NCBI RefSeq assembly: GCF_947495665.1
Contig: NZ_CANLZV010000011.1
Location: forward strand, 1-64,000
Length of the DNA stretch: 64,000 nt
Source of the DNA: an uncultured Sunxiuqinia sp.
Lineage (GTDB): Bacteria; Bacteroidota; Bacteroidia; Bacteroidales; Prolixibacteraceae
Direction: 5' to 3'
The position numbers were made by a program, and so were the translations under genes. Each line of letters starts with the position of its first letter. Position 1 is the first letter of the stretch. The notes under the pieces were generated by a model. The model was not told the origin of the DNA. It did not search any database and was given only the letters and a program-made list of their open reading frames with translations. Of the stretch, positions 8,962 to 17,020 are shown piece after piece.

Positions 8962-9864
8962 ATGAAAATCATGCATGAACAGGTAAGTTTCAGAGGAACA
9001 AACTCTTTCAACATCAAGTGGGATGATTTTCCGCACTTTACCTTTCCATGGCATTTTCATACCGAGTACGAGTTGGTTTATGTTATAAAAAGCTTTGGCA
9101 AACGTTTCGTTGCCGACCATGTTGAAGATTTTCACGATGGTGATTTAGTCTTACTGGGCCCCAACCTACCCCACTTCTGGAAAAACGATGAGGTATTTTT
9201 TCAAAACGATCCCCACTATCATGTCAATGCCATTGTCATCCATTTTCCGGCCACCTTTTTCAAAGACCAGCTGGAAAACTACCCGGAATTTCTGCCCATA
9301 CGCGATCTTCTTTCCCGGGCTTCCCGTGGCGTAAGCTTTCAGAAACAGCTAGCCAATCGCTTAGGCCCCAAGCTCAAAAAACTGCTAAGCACCAAAGGGC
9401 TCAAACGTACCCTGCTCCTTTTGGAAATTCTTGGAAAAATGGCCAAAACCAGGCAATATAAATTACTTGCCAGCGAAAGCTACCGTCTCAACCTGGACAA
9501 CTGGTCAACCAGCCGGCTCGACAAAATCATGCACATTATCAATGCCAACTACCGACAGGCAATTAAACTGGAACAAATAGCCAGTCATATCGGCATGAAC
9601 ACAACGGCCTTCTGCCGCTATTTTAAAGAGAAAACGGGGAAATCATTCATTGAGTTTGTCAATGAAATGCGGATTGGCTATGCCTGTAAACTCTTACTCG
9701 AAGGCACGCAAAGCGTTTCCCAGATTTGCTTCGAAAGTGGTTTTAACAACCTATCCAACTTCAACCGGTGTTTTAAAAAAATCACCTCGCTTTCACCGGT
9801 TCAGTATCGCAACCAGTTTCACCAGGCACACAATCACATTCAAAGCAACAGCCCAATCCAGTGA
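8962..9864 (+). CDS. AraC family transcriptional regulator
   Basis: A 300-residue regulator. The N-terminal half is a cupin-like effector domain (FPWHFHTEYELVYVIKSFG, then DGDLVLLGPNLPHFW), and the C-terminal third is a double helix-turn-helix AraC domain (about residues 185-285) with IKLEQIASHIGMNTTAFCRYFKEKTG and the classic closing segment containing ICFESGFNNLSNFNRCFKK. Cupin-type AraC proteins usually sense small sugars or metabolites. It diverges from the ECF sigma gene and could control the SusC/SusD locus, but no target site was identified. Confidence 0.93.
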   Translation: MKIMHEQVSFRGTNSFNIKWDDFPHFTFPWHFHTEYELVYVIKSFGKRFVADHVEDFHDGDLVLLGPNLPHFWKNDEVFFQNDPHYHVNAIVIHFPATFFKDQLENYPEFLPIRDLLSRASRGVSFQKQLANRLGPKLKKLLSTKGLKRTLLLLEILGKMAKTRQYKLLASESYRLNLDNWSTSRLDKIMHIINANYRQAIKLEQIASHIGMNTTAFCRYFKEKTGKSFIEFVNEMRIGYACKLLLEGTQSVSQICFESGFNNLSNFNRCFKKITSLSPVQYRNQFHQAHNHIQSNSPIQ

Positions 9865-10032
9865 TTCCTGTTTATCTTCGACCATTTCCTGCGCATCAAT
9901 CAGGCCGTCCTTAAACTCCTGGAAAACATAATAAGTGTCTTTCTAAATACCACATCCAAAGAACAATCTCGAATACGAAGTGTTTTTTGCTTTTACGGGG
10001 GATCAATTGCCCTGTTTTTAAAAGAACACAGA

Positions 10033-11577
10033 ATGAATGAGTTAATCGAGAAAGAAGAAATCTCTCAGGAGAATAAACCAACACCCCAGGAATCTATCCA
10101 ACAATTTTTAGGGAAACTTAAAACAAAAATGAAGCAAGTATATCACCAACGAGGTGATATCTCAAAATACAGTCAGCAACGTGGACTTCCGCCTTTTGTG
10201 CTGCGCGAAATTATGGAATGCAACCCGCTTTCCATCGGAATACCGAAAGCCTACGGAGGCCGTGGTGCATTGATGCACGAAAATCTGGCCTTATTAGAAG
10301 CCGCCTCTTACGAGTCGTTGGCACTTTCGCTGACCTTTGGAATTAACTCGGCGCTGTTCCTGCAACCTGTCGGGAAGTACGCCCTTGAAGAAGCCAAAGG
10401 TCCGGTTTTCAAACGATTCCTGGAAAAGCAAAACATGGGAGGGCTCATGATTACAGAGCCCGATTTCGGGAGTGATGCGCTAAGCATGCAGACTCATTTT
10501 CAAGAAGCAGACGGTCAATTTCACCTCAAAGGGAAAAAGCACTGGGCCGGCCTGACGGGCTGGGCCGATTTTTGGTTGTTAACCGCCCGCCGAAAAAACA
10601 GCGATGGTGACTTACAACGCGACATTGACTTTTTCATTTGCGATGTCACTCAACCCAACCAAGGCATAAAAGTCGAAGAATTTTACGATAACCTGGGGCT
10701 TTACCAAATTCCCTACGGACGAAATCACATTGATGTGAAAATTCCGAAAACACACCAGCTGAAGCCGCACTCAACCGGAGTTAAGATGATGCTTGACCTG
10801 TTGCACCGGTCGCGCATGCAGTTTCCGGGCATGGCCATGGGCTTTATTCACCGCATTATGGACGAGGCCATCAGCCATTGCAAACAACGTTTTGTTGGCG
10901 GCAAAAGCCTGCTCAGCTATGATCAGGTTCAGGAGCGCCTTTCCAAATTGCAAGCCTCCTTTACCATTTGCTCAGCCATGTGTTCCAACAGTGCCAAAAG
11001 AGCCGGGGTGGAAAACGACCTGACCGGAATGGGAATTGAAGCCAATGCCGTGAAATCGGTTGTGACGGATTTGATGCAGCAGGCAGCACAGTCGCTTACG
11101 CAGCTGGTTGGTGCGCAAGCCTATAAACTCAGTCATTTGGGTGGTCGTGGCATTGTTGACAGCCGCCCGTTCCAGATTTTTGAAGGCTCAAACGATATTT
11201 TGTACGCGCAAATTTCCGAAGGCATTGTAAAACAAATGCGCCGCCTGAAAGAGAAAAACCTGTTTAATTTTCTGAAAGGATTTGAACTGACCAGCCGCTC
11301 GGCCGACCAGCTAAAAGACCTGTTCAATTTTGATTTAAACCTACAGCTTCCACAGCGAAAAGCAGTGGAACTCGGAGCTGTTATTGGCCGGGTCATTTCC
11401 ATGGACATGGTGCACAAACTAGCCGATGAAGGATTCCGGAGCGACCTGATTGAAGGTGGCATAAACATGCTGCAACAGGAAATTCAACAGGCCATGAGTA
11501 CATTCAGCCTGCAAACCAGCGATCTGGTTGTGGTCCACTATCAGGAAAACAGCTCCTGGCTTAAGCCTTCGGTATAA
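10033..11577 (+). CDS. Acyl-CoA dehydrogenase family protein
   Basis: A 514-residue flavoenzyme of the acyl-CoA dehydrogenase superfamily. Visible are the FAD/substrate-contacting ITEPDFGSDALSM stretch, GKKHWAGLTGWADFWLL, and RPFQIFEGSNDILYAQI near the C-terminus. The Glu of IFEG is in the position of the catalytic base of the short/medium-chain enzymes. It is longer than the usual 380-400 residues, with an extra lysine-rich N-terminus and a C-terminal helical extension. No electron-transfer or hydratase partner is adjacent. A hairpin terminator follows, so it appears to be a single-gene transcript. The acyl substrate is unknown. Confidence 0.85.
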   Translation: MNELIEKEEISQENKPTPQESIQQFLGKLKTKMKQVYHQRGDISKYSQQRGLPPFVLREIMECNPLSIGIPKAYGGRGALMHENLALLEAASYESLALSLTFGINSALFLQPVGKYALEEAKGPVFKRFLEKQNMGGLMITEPDFGSDALSMQTHFQEADGQFHLKGKKHWAGLTGWADFWLLTARRKNSDGDLQRDIDFFICDVTQPNQGIKVEEFYDNLGLYQIPYGRNHIDVKIPKTHQLKPHSTGVKMMLDLLHRSRMQFPGMAMGFIHRIMDEAISHCKQRFVGGKSLLSYDQVQERLSKLQASFTICSAMCSNSAKRAGVENDLTGMGIEANAVKSVVTDLMQQAAQSLTQLVGAQAYKLSHLGGRGIVDSRPFQIFEGSNDILYAQISEGIVKQMRRLKEKNLFNFLKGFELTSRSADQLKDLFNFDLNLQLPQRKAVELGAVIGRVISMDMVHKLADEGFRSDLIEGGINMLQQEIQQAMSTFSLQTSDLVVVHYQENSSWLKPSV

Positions 11578-11597
11578 CAAAATACCCCATAAAGATG

Positions 11598-11630
11598 AAA
11601 GACATCAATCCTGCCGATTGGTGTCTTTTT
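11598..11630 (+). terminator. Rho-independent terminator after the acyl-CoA dehydrogenase gene
   Basis: AAAGACATCAATC (11598-11610) and GATTGGTGTCTTT (11616-11628) form a 13-bp stem with one G-U pair and a CTGCC loop, running into TTTTTGTTTT. Confidence 0.85.
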
Positions 11631-11658
11631 GTTTTCCGGGCATGACCAAGTTATTTGT

Positions 11659-11666
11659 TAATTTTG
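11659..11666 (+). promoter_or_regulatory. Putative -7 box of the FUSC-family gene
   Basis: TAATTTTG matches TAnnTTTG exactly and lies 29 bp ahead of the ATG at 11696. It supports that internal start over the longer frame opening at 11528, which overlaps the preceding gene and its terminator. No well-spaced -33 box was seen. Confidence 0.45.
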
Positions 11667-11695
11667 TATGGAAAACAAATCACAAAAAACAGCCA

Positions 11696-13891
11696 ATGAA
11701 CAAATGGGCTAATATGCACCCAAACAATAAGCAAGCAAAGGCATTTCAAACTCCGGCCTGGCTCGAGCCTTTGCGCCAAGCTTTCTGGAGTAACCCCAAC
11801 CTGTTGCTGGCCAGCAAAGCAACCCTGGCCATCGCCTTACTGGCAGTGCCGCTCGTTATTTTGGGTCATTCCTTTATTGCGGTAACCCTGGCACTGGGCG
11901 CACTGGCAGGGGCCCTCTCCGAAACCGATGACCACCCCAAAGGCCGGATCAAATCACTGGTCCTGAAAGTGGTTAGTTTTGGGATATCGAGTCTGGCAGT
12001 GGAGTTGCTCCGTCCCTATCCTATCATACTGGGGCTGGGGCTAGGTGTTTCCACCATCGTCTTTCTGTTGATTGGCGGAATCAGTGAGCGCTACCGTGGA
12101 GTTACCTTTGGAGCTGTGCTTGTGGGAATTTACGCCATGTTGGGAACCGAAATCAGTCCGGCCTGGTATTGGCAACCCTTATTGCTTCCGGCAGGAGCCT
12201 TGTTTTATGGTCTGTTTTCATTGGCCTTGCTTTATTATCATCCCTGGCGATTGCTTGAGGAGCAGCTGGCGCGCGGTTACCTGGCCCTCTCCGAATATCT
12301 AAATGAAAAGGCCGCACTTTTCCCCAGCGATGAAAAACATCAGGAAAAAATACGCAACCAGCTGGCGTTGCAAAATGTACAGGTGGTAGATGCTCTGGAA
12401 CGCTGCAAGGAAGTGCTGAACAGTTATGGCGATGCCTTAACCGATCATGCGCCATTAAGACCTTACCTACATTATTTTATTGTTCTGCAGGGATTGCACG
12501 AACGAGCCGCTTCCAGTCACGAGCGCTACGATGTGCTAAGCCGCGATCCGCACAACCAGGAATTGCTCGAAGGCATTGGCCAAACGCTGATCCAGTTGTC
12601 GCAAGCCACCCGGCAATTTGCCACAAGTTTGCTTACAAACGTTCCCTACCGCCACCCGGTATCGCTGGGCTGGGTGGTTCAGGTTTTAACAGACCAGCTG
12701 GAGAAACACAAACCCAGTGACACCCATCCGCTGGCTTTGCTTATTCGGAATTTAGCGCGTTCGCACCAATCTTTACTTCACCTTAGCGAAAACCAGCCAG
12801 GCACACTAAGCCCGCGCCTGGCCAAAGATCAACGCTCACTCATGCAGCGCTTGAAAGCTCAGCTTAGCTGGGACCATCCCCGCTTGCGCCATGCCATCCG
12901 GCTCAGCTTATGTTTTCTTATCGGCTTTGCCATTTCTGAAGGATTTAATGTTGCCAAAGGCGAATGGATCATTCTAACCTCCTTGTTTGTGTGCCAGCCA
13001 AGTTACAGTGAAACGCGGCGAAAACTTTTCCAGCGCATCCTGGGAACCATCAGCGGGGTTGTTGGCGGGGTGCTGATTGTTCAGTTGCTGCCCACCATGC
13101 CCGGACAGCTGCTGCTGCTTTTGGCTGCTGCCTTTTTGTTTTTCTTTTGGCTGCGAAGACGCTATGCTGTTTCGGTCATTTTCATCACCATTTTTGTGCT
13201 CAGTGTTTTTAACCTGGTTGCCAACAAAGGTGTAGCCCTTATGCTTCCACGCCTAATCGACACCCTTATTGGATCAGCTTTGGCCTACGCCACCGTCCGC
13301 CTGCTTTGGCCCGATTGGCAATCCAAACGGCTCCCCACACTTTTGAATGAAGCCATTCAGAAAAACACGGCTTATTTTCAAGCCATTATTCAGGAATACC
13401 AGCAGCAGGAAGCAGACGACGACCTGCCTTACCGCATTGCGCGCCGCGAAGCCCACCGGGCTGATAATGCCCTGGTGCTGGCCTGGCAAAACATGCAAGT
13501 AGAACCCCGGAAGCAGCAGCGCTTTCGTGAGCAGGCATTTTCACTCACGTACCTCAACCACGCACTGTTGTCCTACCTTTCGGCCTTTGGAGCCCACCGC
13601 GAACAACGGCAGCCCGCCAACAGCGAACAGCTCATTTTGGCCAACGAAATTTTGAAAGTTCTCCAGGAAGCCCATGTTTCAGCGCAAAAGGACAAAGAAC
13701 TGATCCATTTGCAAAGCATTCAGAAACAAATTCGCCTGCGGATAAAATCATCGCAACAAGATGCCGTTCAAATGCAATTCACCTTGCTTTACAACATTGC
13801 TGATGTCACCATCCAGCTTTTACAGCAAGCTGACTTTATTCAACAGGCACAGCCACAGGCAACCATCAAGACTGAAATTTCAAATGCATGA
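11696..13891 (+). CDS. FUSC family (YccS/YhfK-like) inner-membrane protein
   Basis: About 731 residues from the ATG at 11696. The architecture is two membrane blocks, each with several helices: the first around LLASKATLAIALLAVPLVILG through to LLPAGALFYGLFSLALLYY, the second around LRHAIRLSLCFLIGFAISEG through to MLPRLIDTLIGSALAYATVRL. Each is followed by a long soluble helical segment. The second block holds the conserved YSETRRKLFQRILGTISGVVGG region of the FUSC (fusaric-acid-resistance-like) family. Members are proposed exporters of aromatic acids or other small molecules, mostly uncharacterised. The next gene starts 72 bp downstream on the same strand. Confidence 0.88.
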   Translation: MNKWANMHPNNKQAKAFQTPAWLEPLRQAFWSNPNLLLASKATLAIALLAVPLVILGHSFIAVTLALGALAGALSETDDHPKGRIKSLVLKVVSFGISSLAVELLRPYPIILGLGLGVSTIVFLLIGGISERYRGVTFGAVLVGIYAMLGTEISPAWYWQPLLLPAGALFYGLFSLALLYYHPWRLLEEQLARGYLALSEYLNEKAALFPSDEKHQEKIRNQLALQNVQVVDALERCKEVLNSYGDALTDHAPLRPYLHYFIVLQGLHERAASSHERYDVLSRDPHNQELLEGIGQTLIQLSQATRQFATSLLTNVPYRHPVSLGWVVQVLTDQLEKHKPSDTHPLALLIRNLARSHQSLLHLSENQPGTLSPRLAKDQRSLMQRLKAQLSWDHPRLRHAIRLSLCFLIGFAISEGFNVAKGEWIILTSLFVCQPSYSETRRKLFQRILGTISGVVGGVLIVQLLPTMPGQLLLLLAAAFLFFFWLRRRYAVSVIFITIFVLSVFNLVANKGVALMLPRLIDTLIGSALAYATVRLLWPDWQSKRLPTLLNEAIQKNTAYFQAIIQEYQQQEADDDLPYRIARREAHRADNALVLAWQNMQVEPRKQQRFREQAFSLTYLNHALLSYLSAFGAHREQRQPANSEQLILANEILKVLQEAHVSAQKDKELIHLQSIQKQIRLRIKSSQQDAVQMQFTLLYNIADVTIQLLQQADFIQQAQPQATIKTEISNA

Positions 13892-13963
13892 GTTTTCTCT
13901 TATTCAGTCTCACGATAAAGCCCTATTTTTATAAACTTCAGAAATTACAAAAACAACAAACGC

Positions 13964-15331
13964 ATGAATCAGATTGAAAAATACATCGAAGAACATAAAG
14001 ATCGATTTATCCAGGAATTGTTTGGCCTGATCCGCATTCCCTCCATCAGCTCGCAGTCGGAACACAAAGCCGACATGTACAAAGCCGCCGAATACTGGAA
14101 AGAATTGTTGCTCAGCAGTGGTGCCGACAAAGCCGAGGTATTCGAAACCGAAGGAAACCCGGTAACTTATGCCGAAAAAATAATCGATCCGTCCAAACCA
14201 ACCGTTTTGGTGTACAGCCACATGGATGTAATGCCTGTTGAGCCCTTGGAATTATGGAAATCACCTCCGTTTGAGCCGGAAATTCGCGATGGCAAAATCT
14301 GGGCTCGTGGCGCCGACGATGACAAAGGACAAGCCATGATGCAAGCCAAAGCATTTGAGCTGATGGTAAAAACCGATACGCTGCCCTGCAACGTCAAATT
14401 TATGATTGAAGGAGAAGAAGAAATCGGTTCGCCCAACCTGGGGAAATGGTGTGAAGAACACAAGGAAATGCTAAAAGCCGATGTTATTTTGGTATCGGAT
14501 ACGACCATGATTAACCCGGAAACACCAACGATTACAACCGGTTTACGCGGACTGGCCTATTGGCAGGTTGAAGTTACCGGCCCCAACCGCGATCTGCACT
14601 CGGGAATGTTTGGCGGTGCTGTGGCCAATCCCATTAACGTATTGTCAAAACTGATTGCTCAAATGACCGACGAAAACGGGCACATAACCATTCCCGGATT
14701 CTACGACGATGTTTTGGAAGTATCGGCTGAAGAGCGGGCCTTGATGGCTGAAATCCCGTTCAAGCTGGAAGACTATAAAAAAGCACTGGACATTGATGAA
14801 ATTGCCGGTGAGAGTGGCTTCACTACCACCGAACGTACCGGTATCCGTCCATCGTTTGATGTATGTGGCATTTGGGGTGGTTATACGGGCGAAGGAGCCA
14901 AAACGGTACTTCCGTCGAAAGCCTTTGCGAAAATCAGCAGCCGTCTGGTTCCCAACCAAAACCATGAAAAAATTGCCGAGCTGTTCAAAGCACATTTCGA
15001 AAGCATTGCCCCTAAAACCGTGAAGGTGGAGGTAACACCCTTGCATGGCGGACAAGCCTACGTTTGCCCCATTGACCTGCCGGCCTACCGCGCTGCCGAA
15101 CAAGCCTGCCTTGATGTATTTGGCCGTCGTCCGGTGCCTAATCGAAGTGGTGGTTCCATCCCCATCATCTCAACTTTCGAACAGATTTTGGGAATCAAAT
15201 CCATTCTGATGGGATTCGGGCTGGAGTCAGATGCCATTCACTCGCCCAATGAAAACTTTCCTTTGGACCAGTTTTTTAAAGGCATTCAAACCATTCCACT
15301 GTTCTACAAGTATTACGCAGAAATGGCCTAA
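13964..15331 (+). CDS. M20 family dipeptidase
   Basis: A 455-residue zinc metallopeptidase of the M20/CPG2 family. Active-site features are in order: metal ligand His86 and catalytic Asp88 in YSHMD, bridging Asp119 in ARGADDDKG, and the EGEEEIGSPN segment with the general-base Glu151 and metal ligand Glu152. A dimerisation insert occupies about 200-330 with the conserved DLHSGMFGG near its start. The C-terminal lobe contains RSGGSIPII and the ligand His in DAIHSPNENF. There is no signal peptide, so it should hydrolyse dipeptides in the cytoplasm. It ends in a strong terminator. Confidence 0.94.
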   Translation: MNQIEKYIEEHKDRFIQELFGLIRIPSISSQSEHKADMYKAAEYWKELLLSSGADKAEVFETEGNPVTYAEKIIDPSKPTVLVYSHMDVMPVEPLELWKSPPFEPEIRDGKIWARGADDDKGQAMMQAKAFELMVKTDTLPCNVKFMIEGEEEIGSPNLGKWCEEHKEMLKADVILVSDTTMINPETPTITTGLRGLAYWQVEVTGPNRDLHSGMFGGAVANPINVLSKLIAQMTDENGHITIPGFYDDVLEVSAEERALMAEIPFKLEDYKKALDIDEIAGESGFTTTERTGIRPSFDVCGIWGGYTGEGAKTVLPSKAFAKISSRLVPNQNHEKIAELFKAHFESIAPKTVKVEVTPLHGGQAYVCPIDLPAYRAAEQACLDVFGRRPVPNRSGGSIPIISTFEQILGIKSILMGFGLESDAIHSPNENFPLDQFFKGIQTIPLFYKYYAEMA

Positions 15332-15381
15332 AACAGTCCTCTTAATCGACTCTCCGGCTGAGGCTCGGTCAAGAGAAATGC

Positions 15382-15426
15382 AAAAGGGATGTCATCTTAT
15401 TTGAAAGATGATATCCCTTTTTTTTG
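15382..15426 (+). terminator. Rho-independent terminator after the M20 dipeptidase gene
   Basis: A 16-bp stem (AAAGGGATGTCATCTT with AAGATGATATCCCTTT, one G-U pair) encloses a short ATTTGA-type loop and is followed by a run of about ten T. Confidence 0.92.
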
Positions 15427-15498
15427 GGGGCCTATCTCCCATCAAGTTAACGGTGGCTTCTAGGCTTTCATATTTTTAGCCAAATACCATTCAGTTTG

Positions 15499-15873
15499 TC
15501 AAACATGCTGGCCAATAAGAATCGGATTTCCATCGGGGTCAATCAGAACAATGCTTGCCGGGCCGGTTGTATTGGCCGTCTGAATTTACTGGATCAAAGC
15601 CAGACCGCTGTCCTTTAGGTGCTTCTGAATGCTTCGCACATCGTCAAACGATGCAAGCTTGTTGGCTTCTTCATCCCAGCCCGGATTAAAGGTGAGTATA
15701 TTTTGTTCAAACATCCCGTGGAACAGGCCAATGAGCGCATTCCCGTTTTTGAGAATAAGCTAGTTTTGCTCAATATCGCCGGCAAAAACATCAAACCCCA
15801 GCTTTTGATAAAACGTTTTGGACACTTCCAGATCCTTCACATTTAAACTGATTGAAAAAGCGCCTAATTTCAT
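15499..15873 (-). pseudogene. VOC/glyoxalase-family gene with two in-frame stops
   Basis: From an ATG at 15873 ([19 protein letters not shown]) a 124-codon glyoxalase-like frame can be read to the stop at 15499-15501, in a single frame throughout. Two internal stops break it: TAG at 15760-15762 after GDIEQN, where relatives commonly carry Trp (TGG to TAG is one change), and TAA at 15586-15588. Everything else still reads as VOC protein: NGNALIGLFHGMFEQN, FNPGWDEEANKL, TTGPASIVLIDPDGNPILI. No indel is seen, so decay looks recent, or one or both stops could be sequencing errors. Confidence 0.85.
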
Positions 15874-15970
15874 AAGTCTTTCATTTATTGATTCAAAAGT
15901 TGGAACGTAGCAAATACAGAAATGATTCGTCCCAAAGTGAAGACTACCCAAAGACTCATTGGTCAGAAGC

Positions 15971-16012
15971 AAAAAAAAACAGGCTACTCCCCCGAGGGCA
16001 ATAGCCTGTTTT
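15971..16012 (-). terminator. Rho-independent terminator of the OmpA-family gene
   Basis: On the minus strand ACAGGCTA and TAGCCTGT form the stem around a GC-rich loop, and a run of nine T follows (the A run at 15971-15979). It lies 18 bp past the stop codon. Confidence 0.9.
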
Positions 16013-16029
16013 GCAGTACAAAAATATTT

Positions 16030-16737
16030 TTAGTTTAAAGTACCTTCTTCGGCTTGCTGAATCATTGTAGAGTTAGCGGTGATGTAAATCTCCACCCGAC
16101 GGTTTTTAGCACGTCCTTCAGCTGTTGTGTTATCAGCTACCGGCTCGTCGTAAGCTTTTCCTTCCGTGGTTAAGCGCTCTCCGCCAATGCCATTCTCAAT
16201 CAAAAATTTGGCAACTGACTCAGCCCGTTCATTGGATACTTTGTCATTAATGGCCCGTGATCCGGTATTATCAGTATGTCCATAAATGGTCACATCGGTT
16301 TCAGGTGTTTGCTTCAGTGAATTGGCAAAATCAGCCAACGACTTTTTTGAAGTCATGCTCAGGTTACTTTTTCCGGTAGCAAAAAGGATTCCACTATCGA
16401 ACGTTACTTTAATTGCCTGCAGGTTGTTGGCATCTGTTACTGCTTCCACCTGTGCGCCTTCAATCTGCTCCAGCTCAGCCTGCTGCTTATCCATTTTTTT
16501 ACCAATCAGGATGCCGGCACCCGTACCTACGGCGCCCCCCACGGCAGCACCAATTGCAGCTCCCTTACCTTTTCCGGCAAGTGCTCCAATTCCGGCTCCA
16601 ATTAATGCGCCACCGGCTCCCCCCAGAACGCCACCTTTGGTTTTGTTATTCTGAGCTGCCCACTGGCTGCTTGAACAGCCGCTTACTAACATAGCCCCGC
16701 TAAGCAGCAAGGCCACAAATACATTTCTTGTTTTCAT
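16030..16737 (-). CDS. OmpA family lipoprotein with glycine-zipper segment
   Basis: About 235 residues from the ATG at 16737, chosen because it gives a clean lipoprotein signal (MKTRNVFVALLLSGAMLVSGC) and is preceded by AAGGA seven bases upstream; the frame itself extends further. The mature part has a glycine zipper (GGAGGALIGAGIGALAG, then GAAIGAAVGGAVGTGAGILIG), a short charged coil (KKMDKQQAELEQIEGAQ) and a C-terminal OmpA peptidoglycan-binding domain with YGHTDNTGSRAIND and GRAKNRRVEIYI. It probably anchors the outer membrane to peptidoglycan. It stands as a single-gene transcript. Confidence 0.93.
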   Translation of the reverse strand: MKTRNVFVALLLSGAMLVSGCSSSQWAAQNNKTKGGVLGGAGGALIGAGIGALAGKGKGAAIGAAVGGAVGTGAGILIGKKMDKQQAELEQIEGAQVEAVTDANNLQAIKVTFDSGILFATGKSNLSMTSKKSLADFANSLKQTPETDVTIYGHTDNTGSRAINDKVSNERAESVAKFLIENGIGGERLTTEGKAYDEPVADNTTAEGRAKNRRVEIYITANSTMIQQAEEGTLN

Positions 16738-16788
16738 GTTAATCCTTCTTTTTTCTATTTGAAATTGGTTTTTATTTTTTTGGCTCTT

Positions 16789-16796
16789 CAAAATTA
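16789..16796 (-). promoter_or_regulatory. Putative -7 box of the OmpA-family gene
   Basis: TAATTTTG on the minus strand matches TAnnTTTG and lies about 52 bp before the ATG. A GTTC at 16814-16817 is a weak -33 candidate at 17 bp. Confidence 0.4.
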
Positions 16797-16941
16797 CAAT
16801 AAGTATTTTTGTTGAACTATAAATAAACGTTAAATAGAATAAATGGTTGACCAATTTTAATCTTTTATTTTTGGGATAGCGACAAATTAAAAATCATACA
16901 GAAATTTTGTGGTTCCCCCAGGCCACCTTTACGCTTTTCTA

Positions 16942-16987
16942 TAAAAACGAAAACCCACCCTGAATCGTACATTCAAAGTGAGTTTTC
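16942..16987 (-). terminator. Rho-independent terminator of the spondin-domain gene
   Basis: A 17-bp stem with three G-U pairs (arms 16949-16965 and 16971-16987) and a five-base loop is followed on the minus strand by GTTTTTATAG. It ends the transcript of the lipoprotein gene that stops at 17021. Confidence 0.85.
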
Positions 16988-17020
16988 AGGCTTTCGCCCT
17001 TTGCTGTTGTCTATCAATTC

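Noticed and set aside
9831-9943. Protein-like minus-strand reading (KDTYYVFQEFKDGLIDAQEM...) overlapping the end of the AraC gene
   Set aside because: It is only about 50 codons between stops, has no start, overlaps a confident gene on the other strand, and matches nothing I recognise. It might be a gene remnant, but this cannot be supported.
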